From the NCBI RefSeq assembly GCF_002101735.1, contig NZ_LQPE01000020.1:1-56100 (forward strand): 56,100 nt of DNA, in the 5' to 3' direction. The first letter of the stretch is position 1; every line of letters starts with the position of its first letter. Positions 9,038-18,052 of the stretch are shown piece after piece. The stretch comes from Mycobacterium kyorinense (GTDB taxonomy: Bacteria > Actinomycetota > Actinomycetes > Mycobacteriales > Mycobacteriaceae). A program made the translations under genes and the position numbers. The notes beneath the pieces are model-generated. The model saw only the letters and a program-made list of their open reading frames with translations, was not told where the DNA came from and searched no databases.

Positions 9038-10321
9038 ATGAGCAATTCAGAACGCGTGACGTTCGCTGGCAGTAGCGGTTCGCTGTCTGGGCGGCTGGAG
9101 ACTCCAGAACAGCCGCCCACGACGTGGGCGGTATTCGCGCACTGCTTTACCTGTGGAAAAGACAACTCGGCTGCGGCGCGAATCTCTCGTGCCCTCACCG
9201 GCAGTGGTATCGGCGTCCTACGCTTCGACTTCACGGGGTTGGGGGACTCCGAGGGCGACTTCGCCGCGACAGGATTCAGTTCCAATGTCGATGACTTGGT
9301 GTGTGCAGCCGACTTCATGCGAGCGAGCCACGGTGCGCCAACGATGCTGATTGGGCACTCCCTCGGTGGGGCTGCGGTGCTTGCGGCGGCGTCGCGAATC
9401 AATGATGTCAATGCCATTGCCGTTATTGGTACACCGGCAGATCCCGGTCACGTAGCGGGCCTGCTGCGCCAGTCACGCGACGACATCGCGGCAGGTGAGG
9501 CGACTATATCTATCGCCGGTCGCGAGTTCCGTCTGCAGCGGCAGTTCCTCGACGACATCGCAGCACAGCCCCAGCGGGAACGTATCCGAGCGGCCGACGC
9601 TGCACTCCTAGTGTTGCACTCGCCGACCGACCAGGTGGTCTCAGTCGACAATGCCCGAGAGATCTTCGACATCGCGCGGCACCCTAAATCCTTTGTCGCA
9701 CTTGACGGCGCTGATCATCTGCTCAGCTGCCGCGACGACGCCGAGTACGCCGCTACTGTGATAGCTGCCTGGGCTGGCCGTTACCTGAAGCACCATGCGA
9801 GCACAGCTCTGACTCGCAGCGGCCCTCCGCCTAGTGACGACGGTGTCGTACGGGTCGCAGAGCGGGGTGATGCGGGAAGTCTCACCCAGGACATCACGGT
9901 CGGCTCGCACCGCCTTGTTGCGGATGAACCTCGTCCGATCAGCGACGACATGGGCCCCACCCCGTACGACCTATTGCTCGCCGCGTTGGGAGCCTGTACG
10001 TCGATGACGATCAGGATGTACGCCGAACGCAAACGATGGCCACTGGAAAGCGTGGTTGTCGATGCCCGCCATTCCCGTGTCCACGCGCAGGACTGTGCCG
10101 AGCTCGACAAAACGAAAGGGTTCATCGATCGCATTGAACGTCACATTATGTTGCAGGGACCACTGAGCGCCATCCAACGCGACAGGCTCATGGAGATCGC
10201 CAGCAGGTGTCCAGTGCACCGCACTCTCCGCTCCGAAGTGGACATTCGCACCACCGGGCGACTCCGTGACAGTAATCATTCCCAGCTTTCACCAGCATCC
10301 TCCATCATCGGCGACCGCTGA
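9038..10321 (+). CDS. Bifunctional alpha/beta hydrolase-OsmC protein
   Basis: A 427-residue fusion. The first half (about 1-250) is an alpha/beta hydrolase with the nucleophile elbow GHSLGGAA, a FDFTGLGDSEGDF oxyanion-side loop, an acid in HSPTDQVV and a His in DGADHLL. The second half is an OsmC/Ohr-type peroxiredoxin with its two reactive cysteines, one in LAALGACTSMTI and one in SRCPVHRTL. This architecture is a known family. OsmC domains reduce organic hydroperoxides; the hydrolase may act on an ester or acyl partner. The start at ATG 9038 has an ideal GAGGAGG site, although the frame is open far upstream. It fits the local detoxification theme. Confidence 0.88.
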   Translation: MSNSERVTFAGSSGSLSGRLETPEQPPTTWAVFAHCFTCGKDNSAAARISRALTGSGIGVLRFDFTGLGDSEGDFAATGFSSNVDDLVCAADFMRASHGAPTMLIGHSLGGAAVLAAASRINDVNAIAVIGTPADPGHVAGLLRQSRDDIAAGEATISIAGREFRLQRQFLDDIAAQPQRERIRAADAALLVLHSPTDQVVSVDNAREIFDIARHPKSFVALDGADHLLSCRDDAEYAATVIAAWAGRYLKHHASTALTRSGPPPSDDGVVRVAERGDAGSLTQDITVGSHRLVADEPRPISDDMGPTPYDLLLAALGACTSMTIRMYAERKRWPLESVVVDARHSRVHAQDCAELDKTKGFIDRIERHIMLQGPLSAIQRDRLMEIASRCPVHRTLRSEVDIRTTGRLRDSNHSQLSPASSIIGDR

Positions 10322-10502
10322 GTCACCCACGAGCCCGAAGCGCGGATCATGGGCCGCGAACGCTTCATCGCATGAGCCCATTGCGTCCCGTTGGCGTCGT
10401 GCGGATTAATGTCCGGTACAGAAGTGGTGACAGGATAGTTTGCGCGAATGCGCATCCGACCGGGCACCGTGGTGCGCCGGAACCGCCCACAGGTAGCCCG
10501 AA

Positions 10503-10843
10503 CCCCGCGGCGATGAGCTCGAAACGACTGCGTTGCTGTGCCGCAAAGTACGCCGATACTTTTCTCACGAACGCGATATCGCGTTCCTTCTCGGCGATCC
10601 CCGTACGGAACCGGGTGCCAACTCGGCACGCTCGATCGCGGTCAGCCACCATCCGGTGGAACCCTGTGCGCATCGGTGGCAGCGCCGTCCCGGAGCCTTT
10701 CGGCCGCCACCCATTTACGTAACAGGTGCTCGTGAACATTGAGCTCCCGGCCGATCTCGGCGACCGGCTGGGCCACCATCAATCGCCCGCCGAGCGGCCT
10801 GAGCCTTGAACTCCGCCGTGAACGACCGACGAGTCCTGGACAT
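10503..10843 (-). pseudogene. IS3-family orfA transposase remnant
   Basis: From ATG 10843 the minus strand reads MSRTRRSFTAEFKAQAARRA, shifts frame, then continues PVAEIGRELNVHEHLLRKWV, shifts again, then AEKERDIAFVRKVSAYFAAQ and QRSRFELIAA. These are the HTH and leucine-zipper parts of an IS3-family OrfA. No OrfB integrase core is recognisable downstream, so this is a decayed copy, different from the one at 6855. Confidence 0.8.
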
Positions 10844-11143
10844 ACCCACATCCTCCCAGCGGAACCCCGTGCCCCGCTATCTCGGGTGTCCACTGAAACC
10901 GGGGAGGCTCACCATACACCAATGCCGCTGACCAAGAGCGTAAGCATGCAAATAGTTGCGCACGAATAGGTTTGGTCAAGTTACTCGGGACGAAGCCCGC
11001 TGCGACCTTCGCAAGCCGATGCCCGAGTCAAATAGCGCCTACCAACAACTGTGGCGCCATCCCCGCACGATCGCGCGTGCTTGCCAGGCGCCGGGACTGC
11101 TTCATTTGGCCCGCAGGTGGCACTCTGTGGTTGTAAAAGGGCG
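10844..11143. other. Stretch without recognisable gene
   Basis: No supported gene lies between the IS3 remnant and the anti-sigma gene. It probably includes the outer flank of the insertion sequence. Confidence 0.35.
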
Positions 11144-11377
11144 TCACCGCCAATCCTTGAAAGCCTCAAGTAGTTGCGCGCGGAATTCCGGTGCCAACTC
11201 GCTTTCACGGATCCGGCCGACCGTGCTGATAGTGACCCGAAACTGCTGCAGGTAGTTATCGCATCCGTCGCATTCGAGCAGGTGCTCGTCGAAGCGCGCC
11301 CGCGTTTCGAGGTCGAGTGAGCCGTCCAGATAGGCAGTGACAATTTCGACGAGCTCGTTGCAATCGAGTGGGTTCAC
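11144..11377 (-). CDS. Zinc-finger (zf-HC2) anti-sigma factor
   Basis: A 77-residue soluble protein with the zinc-binding anti-sigma pattern: CNELVEIVTAYLDGSL at the start, then H-x3-C-x2-C in EHLLECDGCDNYL. This motif binds zinc and clamps the cognate sigma factor; in many members oxidation of the cysteines releases sigma. There is no transmembrane segment, so it acts in the cytoplasm. Its ATG overlaps the sigma factor stop by four bases (ATGA), indicating translational coupling and a cognate pair. Confidence 0.85.
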   Translation of the reverse strand: MNPLDCNELVEIVTAYLDGSLDLETRARFDEHLLECDGCDNYLQQFRVTISTVGRIRESELAPEFRAQLLEAFKDWR

Positions 11378-12015
11378 GACGCATCTTTCAGGTAATTTTC
11401 GAGAGCCTCTCGAATGACCGCACGGCCACGATGAAGCAATACCCGCTGGTTCGCAGCGCTGATCTCGAGTAGTGCACAGACCTCATCGGAATCGAGACCG
11501 AGCATGTCGCGCATCGTCACGACAATGCGCTGACGCTCAGGCAAGGTATCGAGATTGCGCTTGGCGACGTCGGTGAGTTCTCTGCTGAGAGCCGAGCCCT
11601 CAGGGGTGTCCGGGAAAGGAGTCGGTGTCTCCTCCGCCTTCCAGTGCCCGGGTAGCTCGTCGCCAGCAGCACGGAACCGCTCGGGGTCAACTGTGCCGCC
11701 GGTGAACGCTTTGATCTGAGTGTCGACGTGCCTGCGTTCCTTGAGCCCTCTAGTCTTGGCGATATTGACAAGAACCGTAAAAAGCCAAGTACGTAGGGAC
11801 GACCGTCCCTCGAATCTGTCCAAGCCCTTGAGGAGCGCGATCCACGTCTCCTGCACGACGTCCTCGGCATGCTGCTCACTCGGCACGTAGCCACGTGCCA
11901 CCCGCAGCATCGCCGGAGTGTGACGATCGACCAACCGAGCAAAAGCTCGATGGTCGCCGGCGCGAAGTGCAGCGACCAAAGCGCCCTCGTCTTCCGAAAC
12001 CGTGGCTGCGGTCAT
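11374..12015 (-). CDS. ECF RNA polymerase sigma factor
   Basis: An extracytoplasmic-function sigma factor of about 213 residues with only regions 2 and 4. Region 2 includes YVPSEQHAEDVVQETWIALL (residues about 45-65) and the -10 recognition part RTWLFTVLVNIAKTRG. Region 4 includes LPERQRIVVTMRDMLGLDSD followed by the HTH EVCALLEISAANQRVLLHRG. It overlaps the anti-sigma gene. A GTG two codons upstream (12021) is an alternative start. The stimulus is unknown, but a zf-HC2 partner often means oxidative stress. I do not assign an ECF group. Confidence 0.9.
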   Translation of the reverse strand: MTAATVSEDEGALVAALRAGDHRAFARLVDRHTPAMLRVARGYVPSEQHAEDVVQETWIALLKGLDRFEGRSSLRTWLFTVLVNIAKTRGLKERRHVDTQIKAFTGGTVDPERFRAAGDELPGHWKAEETPTPFPDTPEGSALSRELTDVAKRNLDTLPERQRIVVTMRDMLGLDSDEVCALLEISAANQRVLLHRGRAVIREALENYLKDAS

Positions 12016-12574
12016 GGTCACTCAGCGACTGTACCTACCGGTATAGCGATGGCGCTACCGACGGCTCAGCCATACCCGTCATACCTCTATTGACCGGGAT
12101 TCCCAATCGGGTGCGAGCCGAATTGCCTACATTTCGGCAGGCCTGCGCTCTCGAACGATTTGGTGAAATACATGTACAGTTCGGCCGGACGATGCGCCGC
12201 GTGGTCTCGTCCTTGATAGCAGTAAGGAAAGTTATCACACCGCAGGTCAAGGCGGTCAGGCGGGCATCGGTCGCGCCTGCTGCGCGCGGCGTCTCGATGC
12301 GGCGGGGGCGAGGACAGTGAGGCTGGTCGTGCTGCCAGGGTGTGGTGGGCATTGAGATGCGGGCACTGGATGTCTGCGCGGGCTGGTGTTGGCGGCGGAC
12401 GGAGGGCGAAGCGTAGGGAGCGGCGCGGACGGGAGCGCCAGCGGACGGGAGCAGAGCGAGCGTAGCGAAGCCCGCAGGTAGCCGCCGGATTTCTACGGGC
12501 TTCGGAGACGAATGCTGCAACGGCCATCAGCTATGGGCCTGCACAGTGGCGGTGGGACTCGTAGGCTGGCGGTT
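12016..12574. other. Intergenic, possible left flank of integrative element
   Basis: No supported gene. The right part (about 12400-12480) is low-complexity GC-rich DNA with a directly repeated GCGGACGGGAGC. This is a candidate location for the left boundary of the integrative element, but I could not find the missing 3' part of the disrupted 13E12 gene here. Confidence 0.35.
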
Positions 12575-13108
12575 GTGAGCGGGGTTCTGACGCAGCGTGC
12601 ACGGCGAGAGGCGGAGGCACGGCTGGCTGGGTTGCCGCGGTTGGCGCATGTGCGGGGTGTCGCGGCGGCTGCCGAGCGGTTGAGTCGACGTTTCGATGCG
12701 GACACAGCGGACTGCTTGGTGGCGGCGGCGTGGCTGCACGATATCGGCTACGCACCGTCGGTGCGCCAAACCGAGTTTCATCCTCTCGACGGCGCGAAGT
12801 TTGCCCGGTGGGCGGGTTTTGGGGAATTGGTCGCGTCGTTGGTGGCGTTTCACACCGGTGCGCTCGCGGAGGCTGCTGAGCGAGGCGTGTCGGGTTTATC
12901 GGCGTTCGGCGATCCACCCAGCGATGTTCTGGATGCGTTGACCTTTTGCGATCTCACGACCGGACCTGACGGGTTACCGATACCTCCGCAGGATCGCCTG
13001 AGCGACGTGTTAGCGCGCTACGGGCCCGAGGATCCGGTGCACCGGGCGGTCGACGCAGGTCGCGACGAGTTGCTGGCGACAGTAGGACGGGTACGCGCCT
13101 GGAAGTAG
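12575..13108 (+). CDS. HD-domain phosphohydrolase
   Basis: A protein of about 177 residues with an HD domain: H in LPRLAHVRGVAAAAER, the HD pair in AAWLHDIGYAP, and a later histidine in LVAFHTGALAEAA. HD proteins hydrolyse phosphoester bonds in nucleotides or signalling molecules using bound metal. The substrate is unknown. A GTG start at 12575 is chosen over the upstream ATG because the family begins near here. It converges on the NUDIX gene. HD proteins of this type occur near NUDIX and XRE genes in actinobacterial integrative elements, so it may belong to the element; this is inference. Confidence 0.75.
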   Translation: MSGVLTQRARREAEARLAGLPRLAHVRGVAAAAERLSRRFDADTADCLVAAAWLHDIGYAPSVRQTEFHPLDGAKFARWAGFGELVASLVAFHTGALAEAAERGVSGLSAFGDPPSDVLDALTFCDLTTGPDGLPIPPQDRLSDVLARYGPEDPVHRAVDAGRDELLATVGRVRAWK

Positions 13109-13128
13109 CCGCCCTTACTGCTCGCGGA

Positions 13129-13596
13129 TCAGCCGAGGTAGGGAGCGTCGCGGTGTTGCAGGTAGTGGTCGATGCGCAGCCGCATCGATGGGTGCATGTC
13201 CAGGCCGGTCATGTCGTCGGGATGGGTCCAGGCGATTTCGGTGCTTTCATCGTCGATCGCCAGGGTTCCGCCGAGCACCTTGGTGGTGAAGGACAGCGAG
13301 AACTGTTGGCGGACTTCACCATCGGAGAACGCGACCACGTGCTGCGGGTTGGTGTAGACACCGACCAGTCCGGTGACTTCGACGTCAAGCCCGGTTTCTT
13401 CTTTGACCTCGCGTACCGCGGTATCGGCGATGGTTTCGCCGATGTCGTGTCCACCGCCGGGTAGCGCCCACAGGGTGTTGTCGCGGCGTTTGATGAGCAG
13501 GATGCGTCCCTGTTCGTCAGTGACGATGGCCGAAGCCGAGGGGACGACACTGTTGGGCTGCGGGGCGTTGGGGTCGTTGTAGTAGTCGGTGCGCAT
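13129..13596 (-). CDS. NUDIX hydrolase (possible Pif-like element immunity factor)
   Basis: A 155-residue protein with an intact Nudix box, GGHDIGETIADTAVREVKEE followed by TGL, preceded by ILLIKRRDNTLWALPG. Nudix enzymes cleave nucleoside diphosphates linked to another moiety. In the Streptomyces element pSAM2 the Pif protein, which blocks redundant transfer, carries a Nudix motif; this gene's place beside an XRE regulator in an AICE-like cluster makes a similar role possible. Starting at MRTDYYND (13596) avoids a long arginine/proline-rich extension that looks non-coding. It follows the XRE-PLD gene by eight bases, so the two form an operon. Confidence 0.85.
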   Translation of the reverse strand: MRTDYYNDPNAPQPNSVVPSASAIVTDEQGRILLIKRRDNTLWALPGGGHDIGETIADTAVREVKEETGLDVEVTGLVGVYTNPQHVVAFSDGEVRQQFSLSFTTKVLGGTLAIDDESTEIAWTHPDDMTGLDMHPSMRLRIDHYLQHRDAPYLG

Positions 13597-13604
13597 CGAT
13601 GGGT

Positions 13605-14420
13605 TCAGCCTTTCGCGGTCAGGGGTGTGGCGTTGTCCCATACCTGGGTGAAGGCCTGTTCGAGGGTGGCCCAGAGGCGGGGTTCGTGGTGGCGCGATAG
13701 CACGAGGACGGGGTTGTTGCGTCCGGGTGAGCCGTAGATGTGGAAGTTGACGATCATCGCATCGTCGACGCGGAAGATCGACGTGTAGAGCGTGGTGTCG
13801 TGGGTGCGGATGTTCAGTCCTGGGGTGCCGGCGTGGGGGGTGAGCAGTTCGACGGAGGTGCGGCATCGGGCGATGACGGCTTCACCGATCCCCTCGTCTT
13901 GACCGCGCAGGATCGTGGTGGCGGTGTCGGGGTTACCAACGAGAAATCGCACTGCAACGCCGCGGGCGGCGGCGTCGAGGAGGGTGTCGAGGAATCCGTC
14001 GAGGGTGTCGAAGAGGAACGTGGCGGCCAGGACGAGGATGTCGATGCTGGTGGTGGCGTCGGCGAAATGCTGCTGCCATGCGGTGATCGGTAGCTGGGTG
14101 CGGCTGGCATACAGCGTCGCGGTGAACGGCCCACCCGATGACGTTGTCGCCAGTGGGTGCGCAGTGGAGGGCGGGTATTGGTTGGGCCACAGGTCGTACG
14201 GGGTGCAGTCGAGCACATCGGCGGCCCGGTGGGCGTTGTGTTCTCGGACCTTGTAGTCACTGTCGGCCAGCCAGCGTCGCACTGTCTTGATATCCACACC
14301 CACGGCAGTGGCGAACCGTGCGTGGGATAGGCCCTTGGCCCGTAGCCGCTGTGCGAGGCGCTCGTTGGGGATCGTCACGGCCTCAGCATCGTCGTGATCG
14401 TCCATCGTGTCAGCGCACAT
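13605..14420 (-). CDS. XRE regulator with phospholipase D-like C-terminal domain
   Basis: A 271-residue protein. Residues about 18-70 form a helix-turn-helix (LAQRLRAKGLSHARFATAVG, then VDIKTVRRWL). The rest, from about 95, resembles the PLD-like fold seen in actinobacterial element regulators (SIDILVLAATFLFDTLDGFL, VRFLVGNPDTATT, FHIYGSPGRNNPV), but without a complete HKD motif that I can see, so it may sense rather than cut. It lies upstream of the NUDIX gene and diverges from the SCO3933-family gene, suiting a repressor of the transfer and replication operon. Confidence 0.75.
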   Translation of the reverse strand: MCADTMDDHDDAEAVTIPNERLAQRLRAKGLSHARFATAVGVDIKTVRRWLADSDYKVREHNAHRAADVLDCTPYDLWPNQYPPSTAHPLATTSSGGPFTATLYASRTQLPITAWQQHFADATTSIDILVLAATFLFDTLDGFLDTLLDAAARGVAVRFLVGNPDTATTILRGQDEGIGEAVIARCRTSVELLTPHAGTPGLNIRTHDTTLYTSIFRVDDAMIVNFHIYGSPGRNNPVLVLSRHHEPRLWATLEQAFTQVWDNATPLTAKG

Positions 14421-14660
14421 CTTCCCGTGTCGATTCTGTCCATCCTCTACGCGTGGTTCCTAGTTTGCCATGGGTCCGTCGCCACTCCGTGACGGTAATG
14501 CCCGTGCGACGTCCGCTGGTGTGTCTCGGTCGTGTCTGAAACGTCCGAGGCCGTGTCGGCAATGCCTGTAAATGTCCCTCGCTACGTCCCCGGTGTCCAC
14601 GTGAACTGTGCCCAGCATTCGAAACGGGTGCAAGCAGATCATGAAAGGACCAGTAGGACA

Positions 14661-15005
14661 ATGCGTTTGAGAATCGATACGTCAGGAACCCGGTTCATCG
14701 TCACCCGTGCGGCTGAGCCAAGGCTGAACTTCGAGACCGGCAGCCCGAAAGTCGACACCGCCACCGGGGTGCCGCTGTTTGCCACCCAGGTGCTGGCGTT
14801 GGATGACACCGGCGGTGAAGTCCTCAACGTCACCGTCGCAGGTGACCCGAAAGTGACAGTCACGCAACCAGTCTCAGTGTCGGGGTTGGTGGCCATCCCA
14901 TGGGCACAAGGCGATCGCAGTGGTGTGGCGTTCCGAGCCGACGCGATCAGCCCCACCACCCCGAACGGTGCTGGGTCGAGTGAGCAGGCCCGTCCGCAGA
15001 AATAA
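14661..15005 (+). CDS. SCO3933-family regulatory protein
   Basis: A 114-residue protein beginning MRLRIDTSGTRFIV, with TGVPLFATQVLALDDTGGEV and VSGLVAIPWAQGDRSGVAFR, which I recognise as the SCO3933 family found just before the FtsK-like gene in Streptomyces integrative elements. The function is presumed regulatory and unproven. The ATG at 14661 has AGGA a few bases before it. A hairpin separates it from the FtsK gene. Confidence 0.75.
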   Translation: MRLRIDTSGTRFIVTRAAEPRLNFETGSPKVDTATGVPLFATQVLALDDTGGEVLNVTVAGDPKVTVTQPVSVSGLVAIPWAQGDRSGVAFRADAISPTTPNGAGSSEQARPQK

Positions 15006-15018
15006 CCGCTGAGCGGGT

Positions 15019-15051
15019 TGGGGCGCGCGTTGAGCAGATCGTCGCGCCCCA
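15019..15051 (+). terminator. GC-rich hairpin between SCO3933-family and ftsK genes
   Basis: A nine-pair inverted repeat, TGGGGCGCG (15019-15027) with CGCGCCCCA (15043-15051), lies 14 bases after the stop codon. It may terminate or attenuate transcription into the translocase gene. Confidence 0.5.
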
Positions 15052-15099
15052 CCCCCGGGGAACTCCTGCCGACCATTTCGCTCGCGAAGGGCACCTGAC

Positions 15100-16554
15100 A
15101 TGGCATTAAACAATAGGAACACCAACAACACTGAGCAGAATAATGATGATGACTGGTTCGGGGATCTGGTCATGTCTCTGTTCACCGCGGCCGGATATCT
15201 GCTGTGGTGGGCGGCGCTGTTCCCGGCCATCAGCCTCCCCATCATCGCCAGCCTCGCACTCGGCATCACCCATGGCCCGCGTGCGGGCCTAGTCTGCGCG
15301 CTCGCACTGAGCGTCGCGTATGCAGGCTGGGCGTGGCTCGATCGAGGCTCGTTTCGCGGCTGGGTGACCGAACCGGTACGCCGACGGTGGCTGACCTGGT
15401 CGCGCTACACCCGCAGCTGGGAATCGACATGCACCCTGCACGGCCTGGCCGCCCGCCTCGGCGAACGCACCCTCACACCCACACTGCGCTACGTGCGCAT
15501 CGGCAGAACCACCGATGTGTTGGCGGTGCGGATCGTCACCGGCCAATCGACGGCCGACTGGCACAAGCAATCCGATGCGTTGGCCGCCGCGTGGCGCGCC
15601 GACCGGATCACCATCCGCGCGACCGCCCCCGGCGAACTGAAGATCACGTTGATGCGCGGGGATGTGCTCGCCGAACCCATTGGTCTGCCGATACCCACCG
15701 CGGTGACCCCGGTGGATCTGGGGGCCGTGCCGGTGGGGATCACCGAAACCCGCCACAGCTGGCAGCTACCGCTGCTCGGCCATCATGTGCTGATCGCGGG
15801 AGCCACCGGCGCCGGGAAAGGCTCGGTGTTGTGGTCGCTGATTGCCGGGATCGCCCCAGCGGTGAAAACCGGGCTGGTGCGGTTGTGTGTCATCGATCCC
15901 AAAGGCGGCATGGAACTGGGCTCCGGGGCACCGATGTTCACGGTGTTCACCCACGACGCCACCGACACCACCCTGGAACTCCTCCGCCAACTCGTGACGG
16001 TGATGCACGCACGGGCCAACCGGCTGCGTGGCCACACCCGGCTACACACCCCGACATCGGCTGAGCCGTTGTTTGTAGTGGTGATCGATGAGATCGCCGC
16101 GTTGACTGCGTATGTGACCGACCGCAAGGTCCGCACCGAAATTGAACAACTCCTCGGCCTGCTGCTCTCCCAAGGCCGCGCAGTGGGGATCAGTGTGGTG
16201 GCCGCGGTGCAAGACCCGGCCAAAGACACCCTGCCGGTGCGGCAGCTGTTCACCGTGCGGATCGGGTTGCGGCTGACCGAAGCCACCCAAACCACCATGG
16301 TCCTCGGGCAAGGAGCCCGTGACGCCGGGGCGGAATGCGACCGGATCCCCGACACCGCCCCGGGTGTCGGGTACATGCTGATCGACGGCACCGCTCAGCC
16401 GCAGCGGGTGCGGGCCTTCCACGTCACCGACCACGACATCACCACCCTCGCGCGCCGCTTCCGCCGCCCCACCAGCCGAGCAAGCAGCACCCGCCGGCCA
16501 CGCGCCACCGATGCCGGCCACACTTCGGGTGAGGGCAACAGTGAACAGCGTTGA
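15100..16554 (+). CDS. FtsK/SpoIIIE-type DNA translocase (AICE TraB/Tra-like)
   Basis: A 484-residue ATPase with two amino-terminal membrane helices (about 25-75), Walker A GATGAGKGS (about 233-241) and Walker B in LFVVVIDEIAAL. This size and layout match the single DNA translocases of actinomycete integrative elements and conjugative Streptomyces plasmids, which move double-stranded DNA between hyphae or cells without a relaxase. It carries its own start after GAAGGG and overlaps the Rep gene by 14 bases, so the two are co-translated. No other conjugation genes are visible, as expected for an AICE. Confidence 0.9.
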   Translation: MALNNRNTNNTEQNNDDDWFGDLVMSLFTAAGYLLWWAALFPAISLPIIASLALGITHGPRAGLVCALALSVAYAGWAWLDRGSFRGWVTEPVRRRWLTWSRYTRSWESTCTLHGLAARLGERTLTPTLRYVRIGRTTDVLAVRIVTGQSTADWHKQSDALAAAWRADRITIRATAPGELKITLMRGDVLAEPIGLPIPTAVTPVDLGAVPVGITETRHSWQLPLLGHHVLIAGATGAGKGSVLWSLIAGIAPAVKTGLVRLCVIDPKGGMELGSGAPMFTVFTHDATDTTLELLRQLVTVMHARANRLRGHTRLHTPTSAEPLFVVVIDEIAALTAYVTDRKVRTEIEQLLGLLLSQGRAVGISVVAAVQDPAKDTLPVRQLFTVRIGLRLTEATQTTMVLGQGARDAGAECDRIPDTAPGVGYMLIDGTAQPQRVRAFHVTDHDITTLARRFRRPTSRASSTRRPRATDAGHTSGEGNSEQR

Positions 16555-18052
16555 TTACCTGGGCCAGCTCGCCCTGCCCGGGGTGCCGGACACGGTCGAC
16601 ACGGCGAAGGTGGTCGAGCAGATGGTGCGCCGAGCATCTTCGATGGGGTTCGAATCATGGTGGCGGCGAGCCGAATCAGTTGGATTCTGCGCCCACCCCA
16701 TCCAACTCGTCGGTGCCGATGAATACAGGCGGGATCGGGTGGTGTGGACGCGGTGCAATAATCGCCGCGCCCACATCTGCCCCTCCTGCTCGGACCTCTA
16801 CGCTCGCGACACCTGGCAACTCGTCCATGCCGGCGCCGCGGGCGGGCATCACGGCATGCCCATCACGGTGGCCGACCGGCCGCAAGTGTTCCTCACCCTT
16901 ACCGCCCCCAGCTACGGGGCCGTTCATGCGGCCACGCGCGGTGGCGACGGCAAGCGCGGCATGTGTCGGGATCATCACCGCATCGGTGGCTATCGCCGCT
17001 GCCCTCATGGAAAACCGTTGTGGTGCAGCACCGTCCATGATCATGGCGAAGGCCGTGTCGGTCAGCCGCTCTGTAGCGAGTGCTACGACTACGTCGGGCA
17101 TGTGCTGTTCACCTGGCACCTACCTGAACTGTGGCGCCGCTTCACCATCACCCTGCGACGCGCCCTACACAAAGAACTGAAAGCCACAGGTGTGGATCCG
17201 GACGGGGTGCGGGTCAGCTTCATCAAAATCATTGAACTGCAAGTCCGCGCCATCCCGCACATCCACGCCCTGATCCGCCTCGATCCGCACGAGAACGGTG
17301 ACGACCCGGATCAGACCGATTGGGAATCACCCACCAGTGCAACCAAACTTGCCGCCATCATCGAGCACGCGGCCCGCACCGTGACGCTCGCCCTGACCGA
17401 TCCCACCACCGACAGCGCCGTGCGGAGGATCAGGTTCGGTACGCAGATCGACACCCAACCCCTCACCGCATCCTCGGCTCCCGAGAAAACGGGTTCGGCT
17501 GAGCAGAATTCAGGTATCGCCGGGTCACTGTCAGGGAGGCGGGTGGCGCGCTATCTCGCCAAGTACGTCACCAAGTCCCTGGCCGACCTCGGAATCAGCG
17601 CACGACGCCTCTCCACCGAAGCGATCGGCGACCTGGACGTGTCCGAGCATGTGCGTGCCATCCTGACCACCATCAGCGCGCTCGCCGACAAAGGACTCAG
17701 CGGGATCAGACGGTGGCTGCACACTCTCGGGTTCCGCGGTCACATCACCTCCAAGTCCCGCCGCTACTCCACCACCATGACCGCCCTACGGCAACGGCGC
17801 GCCACCTGGACCCGCGAACAACAATCGAAGAGCACTGCACAACACCCTGATCAGAGACCGTATAGGGGTTCCAGCGGCGCTGTTGACGATGACGATCTGG
17901 TCGCGTGGGAATTCGACCGCGCGGGGCACGCGAGCCTCGGCGAACGCACACTGATCATCAGCGCCTCACTACGCCGCATCCAGCAGCGTCATACCGCGCG
18001 CGAGGCAAGACAGCCCCGCCGTGGCGCTCCTGTCGAGGTGCTCGATGGTTAG
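16541..18052 (+). CDS. RepSA-like replication initiator
   Basis: A replication initiator of about 503 residues, of the type found in AICEs of the pSAM2 group. Visible marks are the amino-terminal zinc-ribbon-like RAHICPSCSDLYARD, a second cysteine/histidine stretch (CRDHHRIGGYRRCPHG and LCSECYDYVG), an HUH-like metal motif IPHIHALIRLD, and the lysine-rich RYLAKYVTKSLADLG near residue 350. Such proteins nick DNA and start rolling-circle replication after excision. The GTG at 16541 overlaps the translocase stop, and I prefer it to the first start codon in frame at 16511. The next small gene overlaps its stop by eight bases. Confidence 0.85.
   Translation: MNSVDYLGQLALPGVPDTVDTAKVVEQMVRRASSMGFESWWRRAESVGFCAHPIQLVGADEYRRDRVVWTRCNNRRAHICPSCSDLYARDTWQLVHAGAAGGHHGMPITVADRPQVFLTLTAPSYGAVHAATRGGDGKRGMCRDHHRIGGYRRCPHGKPLWCSTVHDHGEGRVGQPLCSECYDYVGHVLFTWHLPELWRRFTITLRRALHKELKATGVDPDGVRVSFIKIIELQVRAIPHIHALIRLDPHENGDDPDQTDWESPTSATKLAAIIEHAARTVTLALTDPTTDSAVRRIRFGTQIDTQPLTASSAPEKTGSAEQNSGIAGSLSGRRVARYLAKYVTKSLADLGISARRLSTEAIGDLDVSEHVRAILTTISALADKGLSGIRRWLHTLGFRGHITSKSRRYSTTMTALRQRRATWTREQQSKSTAQHPDQRPYRGSSGAVDDDDLVAWEFDRAGHASLGERTLIISASLRRIQQRHTAREARQPRRGAPVEVLDG

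Noticed and set aside
10569..10586. Perfect 18-bp palindrome with core GCGATATCGC, like the one at 5938
   Set aside because: It lies inside the coding sequence of the IS3 OrfA remnant (codons for KERDIAF) and not near a promoter, so it is more likely a coincidence of codon use.
12400..12480. Repetitive GC-rich stretch as a possible CRISPR or minisatellite
   Set aside because: Only one 12-base unit is directly repeated, without regular spacers; it looks like low-complexity intergenic DNA.
16640..16660. GGTTCGAATCA, resembling a tRNA T-arm
   Set aside because: It lies inside the Rep coding frame and no acceptor or anticodon stem can be folded around it. I found no tRNA in the window.
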